64,000 bases of DNA from DASRDU01 sp035560235 (GTDB lineage Bacteria; Acidobacteriota; Blastocatellia; RBC074): positions 1 to 64,000 of the forward strand of contig DATMAG010000012.1 in the NCBI GenBank assembly GCA_035560235.1, in the 5' to 3' direction. The notes below the pieces were generated by a model that saw only the letters and a program-made list of their open reading frames with translations, did no database searches and had not been told where the DNA came from. A program made the position numbers and the translations under genes. Positions 1 to 9,230 of this stretch are shown here, piece by piece; the first letter of the stretch is position 1; every line of letters starts with the position of its first letter.

Positions 1-89
1 AAGATATCAGCAATTCCGGCGACGGTGCCGAGGCCTGCATTGACAGCCTCAACGATCCGCTTGCGGAATTCGAGTGGGTAAGGTTTCAT
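1..89 (-). CDS. IS630-type transposase, N-terminal fragment cut by window edge
   Basis: Reading the minus strand from an ATG at 87-89 gives MKPYPLEFRKRIVEAVNAG and about ten more residues, open to the window edge. This matches the usual start of IS630-family OrfA/transposases (MKPYS-L-RxRIVxA followed by a helix-turn-helix). Only 29 codons are visible, so the intactness of the element and its left end cannot be judged. No inverted terminal repeat could be recognised in the 90-300 stretch. Confidence 0.6.
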   Translation of the reverse strand, partial: MKPYPLEFRKRIVEAVNAGLGTVAGIADI

Positions 90-324
90 ACTCAGCAGCA
101 TGAATTATCTGGCCTGCCCATTCAACTGAAATCCGCTGTAAAACAGTCAGGCGCAGTATAAACCTGCATCTTTGCCAGGGACAAGATTCAGGTCAGCCGC
201 ATTCAGCTCACGCACCCTGGAAGCGAAGCCGCAGCTTTGCGAGTGGCGCCTTCGGGCATATTCTTTCAGTCAGTAACCTGACGCTCAAAGAGCCGGTTTT
301 CATTCCAATCGTGGAGAAAAACGC
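90..324. other. Intergenic region between transposase fragment and MFS gene
   Basis: No open frame with recognisable similarity was seen. The stretch should contain the right end of the IS630-like element, because the transposase starts at 89, and the promoter of the MFS gene. I could not define either precisely. GTGGAGAAAA just before the TTG at 325 is a plausible ribosome binding site. Confidence 0.4.
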
Positions 325-1532
325 TTGAAACCATTGACAGCAGCGCGTAATTACCTGGGCTTTAATCGCAACGTCGCGGTGCTGGCGCTGAGCATCTTCG
401 GACTGGGCTGGGCGAGGAGTTGTGGCAGAGCTACCTGCCGAAGTATCTCTCGGCGCTTGGCGCGGGCGGCGTCATCATCGGACTGTTCGCTTCGGGCCGG
501 GATTTGCTTGACGGTTTGTATCAGTATCCTGGCGGCTGGATCAATGATCGCTTCGGGTGCAGGCGGGCGCTGATGTTTTTCACGCTGACGGCGATGGGCG
601 GGTATGCGCTCTATGCTGTGGCGTGGCACTGGGGAATCGTCTTCATCGGACTGCTGCTGGTGATGGGCTGGAAGGCCGGAGCCTTTCCGACTACGTTTGC
701 CATCATCGGTGAGGCGCTGCCACCGGGACAGCGGGCGATGGCCTTCAGCGTGCAGTCGGTGCTGGTGCGCGTGCCGCGTGTCATTGGCGCGCCGCTCGGC
801 GGACTGCTGATTGCCGCGCTCGGCGTCAGATCAGGCGTGCGCGTCGCCGCACTCATCACGCTGCTGCTCGCCGTGGCAGTGCTGATCACACAGCAGCGCG
901 GGTACCGCGAACAGAAACCGGCAGCCGGGAATTTTGAACGAGCTTCGATGCGGGAAATCTTCGCCCGCATGCCGATACAGCTCAGACGGCTGCTGCTGGC
1001 GGAATGTCTGGTGCGCTTTGGTGAATCCATTGCTGCCGCCTTCATTGTGCTTTATGTGATCAACCGGCCTGGCGCTTCTGCGCCGCTTTATGGTCTGCTC
1101 TATGCGCTGCAGCAGGCGGTTGCGCTGGTGATGTATCTGCCCGCAGGCAGACTGGCCGACCTGACCGGGCGACGACCTTTGATTGCGCTGACTTTTCTCT
1201 TCTTCGCGCTCTTTCCGCTGGCGGTGATGTGGGCCGGGAGCGTGCCTGTGCTGGTTGCGGCGTTCGTGATTGGCGGGCTGAAGGAGATGGGCGAACCGGC
1301 GCGCAAGGCCTTGATTGTGGATTTGTCCGATCCGGCGCAGCGCGGGCGCGCCGTCGGAGTCTATTACACGATTCGCAATCTGCTGATCGTTCCGGCTGGC
1401 GCACTGGGCGGGCTGCTCTGGTCATCCTCTCCGCAACTGCCGCTGCAAACGGCTGGCGCGGTGGGCCTGCTCGGAGTGCTTGTATTCTGGCTGACTTCGC
1501 GTGAACGAAATGCGGATGATTCAACTGCCTGA
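325..1532 (+). pseudogene. MFS transporter with a probable 1-nt frameshift near 411-414
   Basis: Membrane permease of the major facilitator superfamily, of the type with a DRxGRRP-like loop (GRLADLTGRRPL) between transmembrane helices. Two overlapping frames make one protein. The first frame, from a TTG at 325, gives MKPLTAARNYLGFNRNV and continues to SIFGLGW. The second frame continues with GEELWQSYLPKYLSALGAGG through twelve hydrophobic segments to the stop at 1530-1532. One extra G in the GGG run at 411-413 would join them. A TTG at 420 could start a shorter protein of 370 residues, but that would lose the first membrane helix. Substrate is unknown. It may be a real mutation or an assembly error. 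Confidence 0.7.
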
Positions 1533-1585
1533 ATCAGGGAAATGTCTGCGGCTGTCTGCAACTCCAGGACAAGGAATATTCGCTG

Positions 1586-1675
1586 CGAAGATCACGAAGT
1601 ACACGAAGCATCATCCGGGAGCTGAAAACACTGAGTCCTTTTTCCCTCCTTCGTGTTCTTCGTTCTCTTCGTGGT
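1586..1675. repeat. Imperfect inverted repeat of CACGAAG units, convergent gene gap
   Basis: Between the convergent MFS and epimerase genes, GAAGATCACGAAGTACACGAAG (about 1586-1607) faces CCTTCGTGTTCTTCGTTCTCTTCGTGG (about 1649-1675). The arms are built from short CACGAAG-like units and pair imperfectly. It could act as a bidirectional terminator. The same unit appears at 9176-9203, 12970-13000 and 18818-18962. Confidence 0.55.
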
Positions 1676-1676
1676 T

Positions 1677-2789
1677 TTATTTTCCTGCAGTCTGCAGCAG
1701 GCATTTGACAATGCGTTCGCTCGCGTGACCATCGCCGTAAGGGTTCACGGCGCGGGCCATCCTTTCGTATTCTTCCGCGTCTTCAATCAGTCGCACTGTT
1801 TCATCAACGATCCTTTGCCGGTTGGTGCCGACAAGTCGGACTGTCCCGGCGGCAACGCCTTCGGGCCGTTCGGTGACTTCGCGCAGCACGAGCACCGGCC
1901 TGCCAAGGCCGGGCGCTTCTTCCTGCAATCCGCCCGAATCGGTCAGGACCAGAAATGACTGCTTCATCAGTTGCACAAGCGGCAGGTAATCGAGCGGTTC
2001 AAGCAGCGTGATGTTTGCCGCGCCGCTCAGTTTCGCCTGCGCGACGCGCTGCACGTGCGGGTTGAGGTGAACGGGACAGACCAGTTGAATGTCGGGATAG
2101 CGCGCGGCGATTTCACTGAGCGCGTCGCAGATGTTTTCAAGCGGCTCACCGAAATTCTCGCGGCGATGCGCTGTCACCAGAATCAGACGTCTGTCGCGCG
2201 GCACGGCGGCGAGCGGCCCTGAGCGCCAGTCATAAGGCATATCAGCAACAGCGAGCAGCGCATCAATCACTGTGTTGCCCGTCACCAGAATACTCGTGTC
2301 GTTCACGCCTTCGCGCCGCAGGTTCTGTCGCGCGCCTTCGGTCGGCGCAAAATGCAGATCGCAGACGCAGTCGGCAATGCGACGGTTGATCTCTTCGGGA
2401 AAGGGCTGAAAGCGGTCGCCGGTGCGCAGTCCGGCTTCGATGTGACCGACGCTCACGCGACGATAAAAGGCCGCGAGCGCGGCCACCATCGCCGTAGTCG
2501 TATCGCCCTGCACCAGCACCCAGGCGGGCTGCGTCTCTTCAATCACTTCATCCAGTCTGACGAGCGCGCTCGCTGTCAGCGCCGCGAGTTTCTGATCAGG
2601 CTGCATCAGGTTGAGGTCGAAGTCGGGACGAAGGTCGAAGAGGTCAAGCACCTGATCGAGCATCTCGCGGTGCTGCCCCGTCACGCAGACAAGCGGCGTG
2701 ATGCGGTCCGGATGCTTTTTCAATTCGTTCACGACCGGAGCCATTTTGATGGCTTCAGGGCGTGTGCCGAAGATGCAGAGTATTTTCAT
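1677..2789 (-). CDS. wecB: UDP-N-acetylglucosamine 2-epimerase (non-hydrolysing)
   Basis: Cytoplasmic enzyme interconverting UDP-GlcNAc and UDP-ManNAc, supplying ManNAc-type sugars for surface polysaccharide. The 370-residue protein has the usual length. It opens with the family signature GTRPEAIKMAPV and TGQHREMLDQVL, and carries GHIEAGLRTGD, PFPEEINRR, TAHRRENFGEPLENI and the substrate-binding SDSGGLQEEAP near the C-terminus. It is read from an ATG at 2787-2789 and stands alone, convergent with the MFS gene. No polysaccharide cluster is visible beside it. Confidence 0.95.
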   Translation of the reverse strand: MKILCIFGTRPEAIKMAPVVNELKKHPDRITPLVCVTGQHREMLDQVLDLFDLRPDFDLNLMQPDQKLAALTASALVRLDEVIEETQPAWVLVQGDTTTAMVAALAAFYRRVSVGHIEAGLRTGDRFQPFPEEINRRIADCVCDLHFAPTEGARQNLRREGVNDTSILVTGNTVIDALLAVADMPYDWRSGPLAAVPRDRRLILVTAHRRENFGEPLENICDALSEIAARYPDIQLVCPVHLNPHVQRVAQAKLSGAANITLLEPLDYLPLVQLMKQSFLVLTDSGGLQEEAPGLGRPVLVLREVTERPEGVAAGTVRLVGTNRQRIVDETVRLIEDAEEYERMARAVNPYGDGHASERIVKCLLQTAGK

Positions 2790-3305
2790 ATCAGTTCATC
2801 CAATGACTGCTGCCGGGTGCAGGCAGGGCCGCGCGATGGTATTGAAGTGAGGACGACGCTGTCAATTCAGAACACTCAGGCCTGTCGCATCAGTTCAATC
2901 TCTGTTTCGCCCCTGACTTGAAACAGACAGCAGCGGGAATGGTCTGGAAATCGCTGTCTGCCAGAACGGTGTTCGGAGTTCCAGCTGAACCTGGTCCGGC
3001 CTGCAGCGAAAAACAGCCAGGTTCAGCTGGAACTCCGAACACCGTCTTCCTGAACAGCCTGTTTACTCATCTCTGCCCTGACCTCAGCGAAGTTTTTGCT
3101 TGACCTCCCAGCAGCGGATCAATAAGCTGGCACTGGCGGTCATTGCATCAGCCGCGCCCCTTTAGCCTCACGATCTTCTTACTACCTTTAAGCGCGTCCC
3201 CGCAGAGCCTGACAATTCAGATCAATGGTGGCAACCCTCGCCATTCTGACGGAACTTCGTGCGCCTGCCCGCCCTGGATCTGGCCGCCTCAAATGAAAGT
3301 CGGAC
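2790..3305. other. 516-bp intergenic region with a perfect long inverted repeat
   Basis: Divergent promoter region between the epimerase and the giant protease gene. Apart from the inverted repeat at 2966-3045 I see no gene here. Short open frames on the plus strand simply run through the repeat and have no recognisable content. Confidence 0.5.
2966..3045. repeat. Perfect 29-bp inverted repeat with 22-nt loop
   Basis: Arm one (2966-2994, starting ACGGTGTTCGGAGTTCCAG) is exactly complementary to arm two (3017-3045). The loop at 2995-3016 is TCCGGCCTGCAGCGAAAAAC plus AG. The flanking bases stay partly complementary. No T-run follows, so it is not a standard Rho-independent terminator, and it lies between divergent genes. 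Arm symmetry this exact suggests a recent repeat element or a cruciform-forming site. Confidence 0.85.
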
Positions 3306-6300
3306 ATGAAGCGTTATCTGCCTCCGGCCATCGCCGGGTGCGGCCTGTTGTGTGTCGTCATCGGTTTTGCGGCTCAGCCTGATTCAGTCAGTAAATTCTT
3401 CCGCCTGGCGCAGACTACTGCTGCTGCGCAGACTCAGGCCACTCAGCCTGACCGCTCCGGTCGTCGCGCGCCGCAAACCCGCGGTCATTTCGATCTTCGC
3501 GCGACTCACCTGCGCTCGCTTGAAGCGCCGCCCGAGGAGAAGTCAGCCGCAGGAAGAACCCGCCTGCAGGAAAAGACCAGGTTCAGATTGCAGCGCGAAC
3601 ATTCCGGCGTGCAGTTGCGCTGGAGTTCGCTCACCCGCGCCGCGAGCCGCGTCTGGAGCCTCAATGAAAACCTCAGCGCGCCGAGCCGCGAGGATGGCGA
3701 AGCCGTCGCGCGCCGCTTTCTGAAAGAGAACGAAGACCTCTTTCGCCTGAGCCGCGATGAAGTTGATGAACTGAAAGTGGCGCGCCGCTTCACAAACGCT
3801 CACAACGGCGTCACTCATCTGCTGCTGCAGCAGCAGGTCAACGGCATCGAAGTCTTCCAGAGCGAGATGGCCATTCACCTCGATCGCAACGGCTCGGTAC
3901 TGGCCGCAAGCGGCGAACTGATTCCTTCAGCAGCGCGGGCCGTCAACCTGACCCGACCGAAACTGACCGCAGCCGCCGCGCTGCAACTGGCAGCGAGCGA
4001 TGTCGGAGCTGAAATCAGCGGCCCGCTCAATTCACGAATGAGAGCCGGTCAGCAGACGTTTGACCGAACCATCGGGTTTGGCCGCGAGGTCGAAGCGCGG
4101 CTCGTCTATTTTCCGATCTCAGGCGAGCAGGTGCGCCTGGGCTGGCAGTTTCTGTTGTGGATGAAGGACACGCCGGATGTTTACCTGAGCATCATTGATG
4201 CCGAGCGCGGCTCGCTGCTCTGGCGCTACAATCTGACCTGTTATGACGAGAACCCGCTCAGACCGCACGGCCCTGTCTTTACGGGTGAAAGTCCGCATCC
4301 GAATCTGCCGCGCCGCGCTGCCGGGCCGGTGACGGCGAGTCGCAGCGATCTGCCGTTTCATGCTGCGCCATTCAACGGCGTGCCGACATTCGCGCCCGAT
4401 GATGTTCATTTCGACTGGTGGAGCGGACTGACAGCCGACAATCTGACCAGCAACAATGCGAGCGTCGCGCTCGACCTCGATGCCGACAATCTGCCCGATG
4501 CGCCTGAACTGAAAGCGCCCGACGGCAACTTCACCTTTCCGCTCGACCTCGGCAGCGATCCGCTCAGTGACAATAATCAGCGGGCGGCGCAGGTCAATCT
4601 CTTTTACTGGATCAATCGTTATCACGACATTCTTTATTCATTCGGTTTCACTGAAGCGGCGGGCAATTTTCAGATCAGAAATTTCGGACGCGGCGGAATG
4701 GAAGGCGACGCCATCGCGGGCGATGTACAGGATGGCAGCGGCCTCAACAACGCCAACTTCACAACTCCGCCCGACGGCGGAGCGGGCCGCGTGCAGATGT
4801 ATCTGTGGCTGGGCAATCCGAAACTCGACAGCGCGCTGGATCAGACAGTGATTCTGCACGAACTGACGCACGGCCTGAGCAATCGTCTGATCGGCAACGC
4901 CACAGGACTCGGCGCATTGCAGTCAGCCGGAATGGGCGAAGGCTGGTCGGATTACTTTGCGCTCGCGCTGCTCGCCAGTGAAGGCGATGATCTGAATGGC
5001 GCGTATCCGCTCGCGCAGTATGTCAGCGGCAATTATCAGCGAGGCATTCGCCGTTATCCTTACAGCACCGATCTCAGCCTCAATCCGCTCACTTACGGCA
5101 GGGTTTCAGGCAACACGCAGGTTCACGCTGTCGGTGAAATCTGGTGCAGCGTGCTGTGGGAACTGCGCGCCGCGCTGATTCGGAAGTACGGCTTCAGCGA
5201 AGGCCAGCGACAGAGCATTCAGCTTGTCGTGGACGGAATGAAACTGACGCCGCGCACGCCTTCGTTCATTGATGCGCGCAACGCGATTCTCCTGGCCGAC
5301 CGGATCAACAACGGCGGCGCAAATCAGTGCGTGCTGTGGCAGGCCTTTGCAAAGCGCGGGCTGGGTTATTCCGCCGACACGCTCGATGCGACCGATCCCG
5401 CGCCGGCTGAAGCCTTCGATTCAGTGCCCTGGTGCAGCGATACGGCCACGCTGCGCCTCGACCGCGACAGTTATCTGAACGGTGAAACAGTGCAGATCAC
5501 GCTCAGCGATCACAACGCCGCGCTGCCGGTCAGAGTGCAGGTGAGAAGTTCAGCCACTGGTGACAGTGAAACGCTGACGCTCGACAGGGGCGATGAAACG
5601 CCGGGACGATTCAGAGGCGCGCTGCGCGTGGTTGCAGGCCGCGCCGTCGCGGGTGACGGAGAGTTGCAGGCTTCAGTTGAAGCGGGCGATCAGCTCAGCG
5701 TTTTTTACAGCGATTCGAGCAACGATTCAGGCACGCTTTCTGAAGTGACTGTGACAAGCCGCATCGCGCGCGAAAAGACAGTCTTTGAGGACACGGTCGA
5801 AAAGGGCAATCAGGGCTGGATCACCAATGGCGCGTGGGGCATTACCGCTGCCCGCGCGGTTTCAGGAACGCACTGCTGGACTGACAGCCCGGGGCGCAAT
5901 TACTACAACGGCGAAAGCACCTGGCTGACCTCGCCGCTCTTTGATCTGAGCGGGACGAGCGACGTGGTGCTGAGCTTTGCGCAGGCGTGGCAGCTCGATC
6001 AGGGGCTTGATGCGTGTCTGGTTGAATATTCGACTGATGACGGCGTGACGTGGGCGCGGGCAGCGGCCTTCAACGGGGCGCAGACGACATTCGTTCCGGC
6101 GCGAATCAGATTGCGCGGGCTGGACGGTCAGGCGCGGGCGCGCATTCGCTTCCGGCTGCAAAGCGACCTGCAGGCCGCCGGTGACGGCTGGTACATTGAT
6201 GACATTCGTCTGACGGCGCGTTCAGCGAGCGCGGCAGTCATCGCTCCCGGCAGCGCGCAGCCTCCTGTGATTACCGCTGTCAGCCCGGCCTTCGGCTCAC

Positions 6301-9056
6301 CGGCTGGCGGAACTGAAGTGACGATCAGCGGCGCGAATTTCACTGAAGAGTCTGACACAGCGGTGATGTTCGATGGCGTGAGCGCCGCTGCAGTCAGAGT
6401 GCTGAGCGCAACGACGCTGGTAATCACCACGCCGCCGCATCTGGCCGGAGCTGTGACTGTCAGTGTGAACAATCGCAATGGTCAGACAGGGCTGGCTGAA
6501 GGCTTCACCTATTTCACTTCCGGCAGCAGCGCGAACCCGACGCTCGGCAGTCTCGCTCCGGCTTCAGGGTCGGTACGCGGCGGCACACAGGTGAAGCTCT
6601 TCGGCTCCGGTTTTACTCCCGAAACCGCAGTGAGCTTTGGCGCGCAGAAGGCTGCTGTCACCTTCATCAATTCGCAGACGCTGCGCGCAATCGCTCCGGC
6701 TGCCGCTGCGCCTGGCGCAGTTGATGTCACGGTCAGTCAGGTTGTGGCCGACACTGCAGCAGCAGCGAAGCTGGCTTCAGCATTCAGTTATGTCGCGGCA
6801 ACTCCGCCGTCAGTTCAGGTGCTGTCGCCAAAGGACGGTGAGGTTCTCTATGCAGGCAGCACCATCAACCTCACCTGGCATTCGTCGGACAATCGCGCGC
6901 TCGCAAAGCATCGCCTCAGACTGTGGCGCGAAGCGAATGGAACGCCGCAACTGGTCTATGAACTGGCGACCGATGTGGCGGGCGAGGCGCAGTCGTTTGC
7001 GTGGCCGATTCCGGCTGATCTGCCACAGATCAGCCGGGCGCGCCTGAGCGTCATTGCGACTGATGATGAAGGCGCAGAGACTGAAGCCTTTTCAGGCGGC
7101 TGGTTCACGATCAGTCGGCGCTGGGAATCAGCGGTGCAGCTGCCCGCTTCGATGCAGGATTTCGCGGTCGTCAGCGACGGCACATATCTTTACACCATCG
7201 GCGGGCGTTCATCGAGCGATGCAACGACGGCGCTCAGTACATTGCAGCGCGTTGATCCGACGGCTTCTCGTCCGGCGTGGCGCGCAACCGGACTGGCGCA
7301 GATGCCTGTGGCTGAAGCGGGCGCGGGCGCAGTGCTGCTCGGCGGCAGGATCCATGTTCCAGGCGGGCTTGGCGCAAACAACCGGCTGCTCGTGAAGCAT
7401 CAGGTTTACGACATCGCCGCGAATCAGTGGGATCAGGCGGCTGAACTGCCTGCCGGAGTGATCAATTATGCGCTCGCGGCTGACGAAGCGCGCGGCGTGT
7501 ATTACCTGACTGGCGGCAGCGAGTCCGTCAGCCTGATAAACGCAGTGAACAGGGTCAGAGTCTTTGATCCAATCAATGACAGATGGAGCGAACTGCCGCC
7601 GATGAAAACAGCGCGCCAGGGACATCAGGCCGCGCTTATTGCCGGGCGGCTTTACGTCATTGGCGGCGCGGGCGCGAGCGGCATGCTCAGCGACGGCGAG
7701 GTCTATGATTTCAGTTCAGGTCAGTGGTCAGCGATTGCGCCGCTCAACCGCCCGCGCCAGGCGGCCACGAGCGTCATCGGCAAGGATCCTGCGGGCAATC
7801 CGCTCTGGTTCATCATCGGTGGCTGGGACGGCAGCGAGACTCTGCCCGGAGTCGAGGTCTACGATGTCGGGCGCAACCGCTGGATCGCGCTCGATGATTC
7901 ATTCAATCTGCCGACGCCGCGTTCGTGGCTCGGCGGCGCGGCGCTCGCCGGTTTCTTTTATGCGATTGGCGGCTTCACTGTCTCACCGACGAACGTCGGC
8001 GCGCGGCTGCTCATCAGCCAGCGCCAGAATGAACGCCTGCTGATTGACGGCATCACTCCGGTCAGTTTCGATCAGGCCCCGGTGCTGGCCGTGCCTGAGG
8101 AACAGACTGCAGTCGCGGAAAGTGAAATCAGCTTTTCGGTGCTGGCGAACGACCTCGGATCGAATGTGCCGCTCGCGCTCACCGCCGCTGATCTGCCCGC
8201 CGGAGCGAACTTCAAAACGACAGTCAGCACCAGCAACAGCGTGCGCGGAACCTTTCGCTGGCAGCCATCTGCATCTGAAGCCGGTCGCACCTTCACCATC
8301 GCCTTCACGGCCAGCGACGGGCAGTTGAGCGAAACGAAACTGGTCAGAGTGCGCGTGGTTGAAGGGACGAAAGCAACGGCGGTGAATGCCGCTGATTACG
8401 GTGCAGGGGTGCTCGCGGCTGATTCGATTGCCGCTATATTCGGAGTGGATCTGACGCTGCAGACGCGCTACGCCGGGACGCAGCCACTGCCGAAGGAACT
8501 GGCCGGAACCACAGTCAGAATCAACGGCATCGCCGCACAACTGCTGTTCGTCTCGCCGACGCAGATCAATTTCATCGTCCCGCCCGCAATCGAACCGGGC
8601 CGCGCCAGCATCATCGTCTGCAATCCGGCAGGCAGTTATGCCGTCGGTTCAGTAGAGATTGTGGCGGCTGCGCCCGCGCTCTTCACAGTCAACGCGACCG
8701 GCAGGGGTGATGCCGCGGCAGTAGCCACGCCGGACGGAGTGCATTACCAGGCGGCGCCGTTCGATGTCACAGTCAACGGCAGGCCGAACAACCTGGTGCT
8801 GTACGGCACCGGACTGCGCGGCGCTCAGTCCGCACAGCCGAAGACTCAGAACGGCCTGGCTGATGCTGTCACCGTCACCATTGAAGGCCAGCCCGCGCGC
8901 GTGCTGTACGCCGGAGCGCAGGGCACCTTCAGCGGCCTCGATCAGATCAACGTCGAACTGCCACCGGCCCTGGCCGGCAAAGGTGAACGCCGGGCCGAAG
9001 TCGTCCTCTCAGTCAACGGCACCGCAGCCAATCGCGTGACGGTTTTAGTCAGGTGA
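3306..9056 (+). CDS. Giant secreted M36 (fungalysin) metalloprotease with TIG, Kelch and TIGR03437 domains
   Basis: A 1916-residue exported protein. Residues 1-24 form a signal peptide (MKRYLPPAIAGCGLLCVVIG). An FTP-type propeptide follows (about 90-310), then the M36 catalytic domain with zinc motif HELTH (H518, E519, H522) and the downstream glutamate in GMGEGWSDYF. After it come a jelly-roll/CUB-like region (about 820-975), two IPT/TIG domains (about 985-1170), Kelch repeats forming a galactose-oxidase-like propeller (about 1270-1570, with repeated IGG motifs), an Ig-like/cadherin-type domain, and a C-terminal TIGR03437 domain (about 1690-1916) typical of Solibacter and Blastocatellia. Likely cell-surface or secreted protein degradation. 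The start is chosen because it directly opens the signal peptide; its ribosome binding site is weak. Confidence 0.9.
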   Translation: MKRYLPPAIAGCGLLCVVIGFAAQPDSVSKFFRLAQTTAAAQTQATQPDRSGRRAPQTRGHFDLRATHLRSLEAPPEEKSAAGRTRLQEKTRFRLQREHSGVQLRWSSLTRAASRVWSLNENLSAPSREDGEAVARRFLKENEDLFRLSRDEVDELKVARRFTNAHNGVTHLLLQQQVNGIEVFQSEMAIHLDRNGSVLAASGELIPSAARAVNLTRPKLTAAAALQLAASDVGAEISGPLNSRMRAGQQTFDRTIGFGREVEARLVYFPISGEQVRLGWQFLLWMKDTPDVYLSIIDAERGSLLWRYNLTCYDENPLRPHGPVFTGESPHPNLPRRAAGPVTASRSDLPFHAAPFNGVPTFAPDDVHFDWWSGLTADNLTSNNASVALDLDADNLPDAPELKAPDGNFTFPLDLGSDPLSDNNQRAAQVNLFYWINRYHDILYSFGFTEAAGNFQIRNFGRGGMEGDAIAGDVQDGSGLNNANFTTPPDGGAGRVQMYLWLGNPKLDSALDQTVILHELTHGLSNRLIGNATGLGALQSAGMGEGWSDYFALALLASEGDDLNGAYPLAQYVSGNYQRGIRRYPYSTDLSLNPLTYGRVSGNTQVHAVGEIWCSVLWELRAALIRKYGFSEGQRQSIQLVVDGMKLTPRTPSFIDARNAILLADRINNGGANQCVLWQAFAKRGLGYSADTLDATDPAPAEAFDSVPWCSDTATLRLDRDSYLNGETVQITLSDHNAALPVRVQVRSSATGDSETLTLDRGDETPGRFRGALRVVAGRAVAGDGELQASVEAGDQLSVFYSDSSNDSGTLSEVTVTSRIAREKTVFEDTVEKGNQGWITNGAWGITAARAVSGTHCWTDSPGRNYYNGESTWLTSPLFDLSGTSDVVLSFAQAWQLDQGLDACLVEYSTDDGVTWARAAAFNGAQTTFVPARIRLRGLDGQARARIRFRLQSDLQAAGDGWYIDDIRLTARSASAAVIAPGSAQPPVITAVSPAFGSPAGGTEVTISGANFTEESDTAVMFDGVSAAAVRVLSATTLVITTPPHLAGAVTVSVNNRNGQTGLAEGFTYFTSGSSANPTLGSLAPASGSVRGGTQVKLFGSGFTPETAVSFGAQKAAVTFINSQTLRAIAPAAAAPGAVDVTVSQVVADTAAAAKLASAFSYVAATPPSVQVLSPKDGEVLYAGSTINLTWHSSDNRALAKHRLRLWREANGTPQLVYELATDVAGEAQSFAWPIPADLPQISRARLSVIATDDEGAETEAFSGGWFTISRRWESAVQLPASMQDFAVVSDGTYLYTIGGRSSSDATTALSTLQRVDPTASRPAWRATGLAQMPVAEAGAGAVLLGGRIHVPGGLGANNRLLVKHQVYDIAANQWDQAAELPAGVINYALAADEARGVYYLTGGSESVSLINAVNRVRVFDPINDRWSELPPMKTARQGHQAALIAGRLYVIGGAGASGMLSDGEVYDFSSGQWSAIAPLNRPRQAATSVIGKDPAGNPLWFIIGGWDGSETLPGVEVYDVGRNRWIALDDSFNLPTPRSWLGGAALAGFFYAIGGFTVSPTNVGARLLISQRQNERLLIDGITPVSFDQAPVLAVPEEQTAVAESEISFSVLANDLGSNVPLALTAADLPAGANFKTTVSTSNSVRGTFRWQPSASEAGRTFTIAFTASDGQLSETKLVRVRVVEGTKATAVNAADYGAGVLAADSIAAIFGVDLTLQTRYAGTQPLPKELAGTTVRINGIAAQLLFVSPTQINFIVPPAIEPGRASIIVCNPAGSYAVGSVEIVAAAPALFTVNATGRGDAAAVATPDGVHYQAAPFDVTVNGRPNNLVLYGTGLRGAQSAQPKTQNGLADAVTVTIEGQPARVLYAGAQGTFSGLDQINVELPPALAGKGERRAEVVLSVNGTAANRVTVLVR

Positions 9057-9095
9057 TGAGATGCCTGCTGATTCAAAACGCCGGGCATCTGATGA

Positions 9096-9135
9096 GCGTC
9101 TGTTTGTTGCCTCTCACGGGGCAATAAACAGACGC
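9096..9135 (+). terminator. Stem-loop after the M36 protease gene
   Basis: Arms 9096-9111 (GCGTCTGTTTGTTGCC) and 9120-9135 (GGCAATAAACAGACGC) pair with one mismatch around an 8-nt loop. It starts 40 nt after the protease stop codon and is followed by CTTTGACTTGTATT, a weak T-rich tail. It may serve both this gene and the converging minus-strand gene. Confidence 0.65.
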
Positions 9136-9230
9136 CTTTGACTTGTATTACCTGCCTCTGACCATTCTGGTATTTCCTTGTGTTTCTTCGTGCGGCTTCG
9201 TGGAAGATTCTTCTTCCGGTGCTGAGGCTG

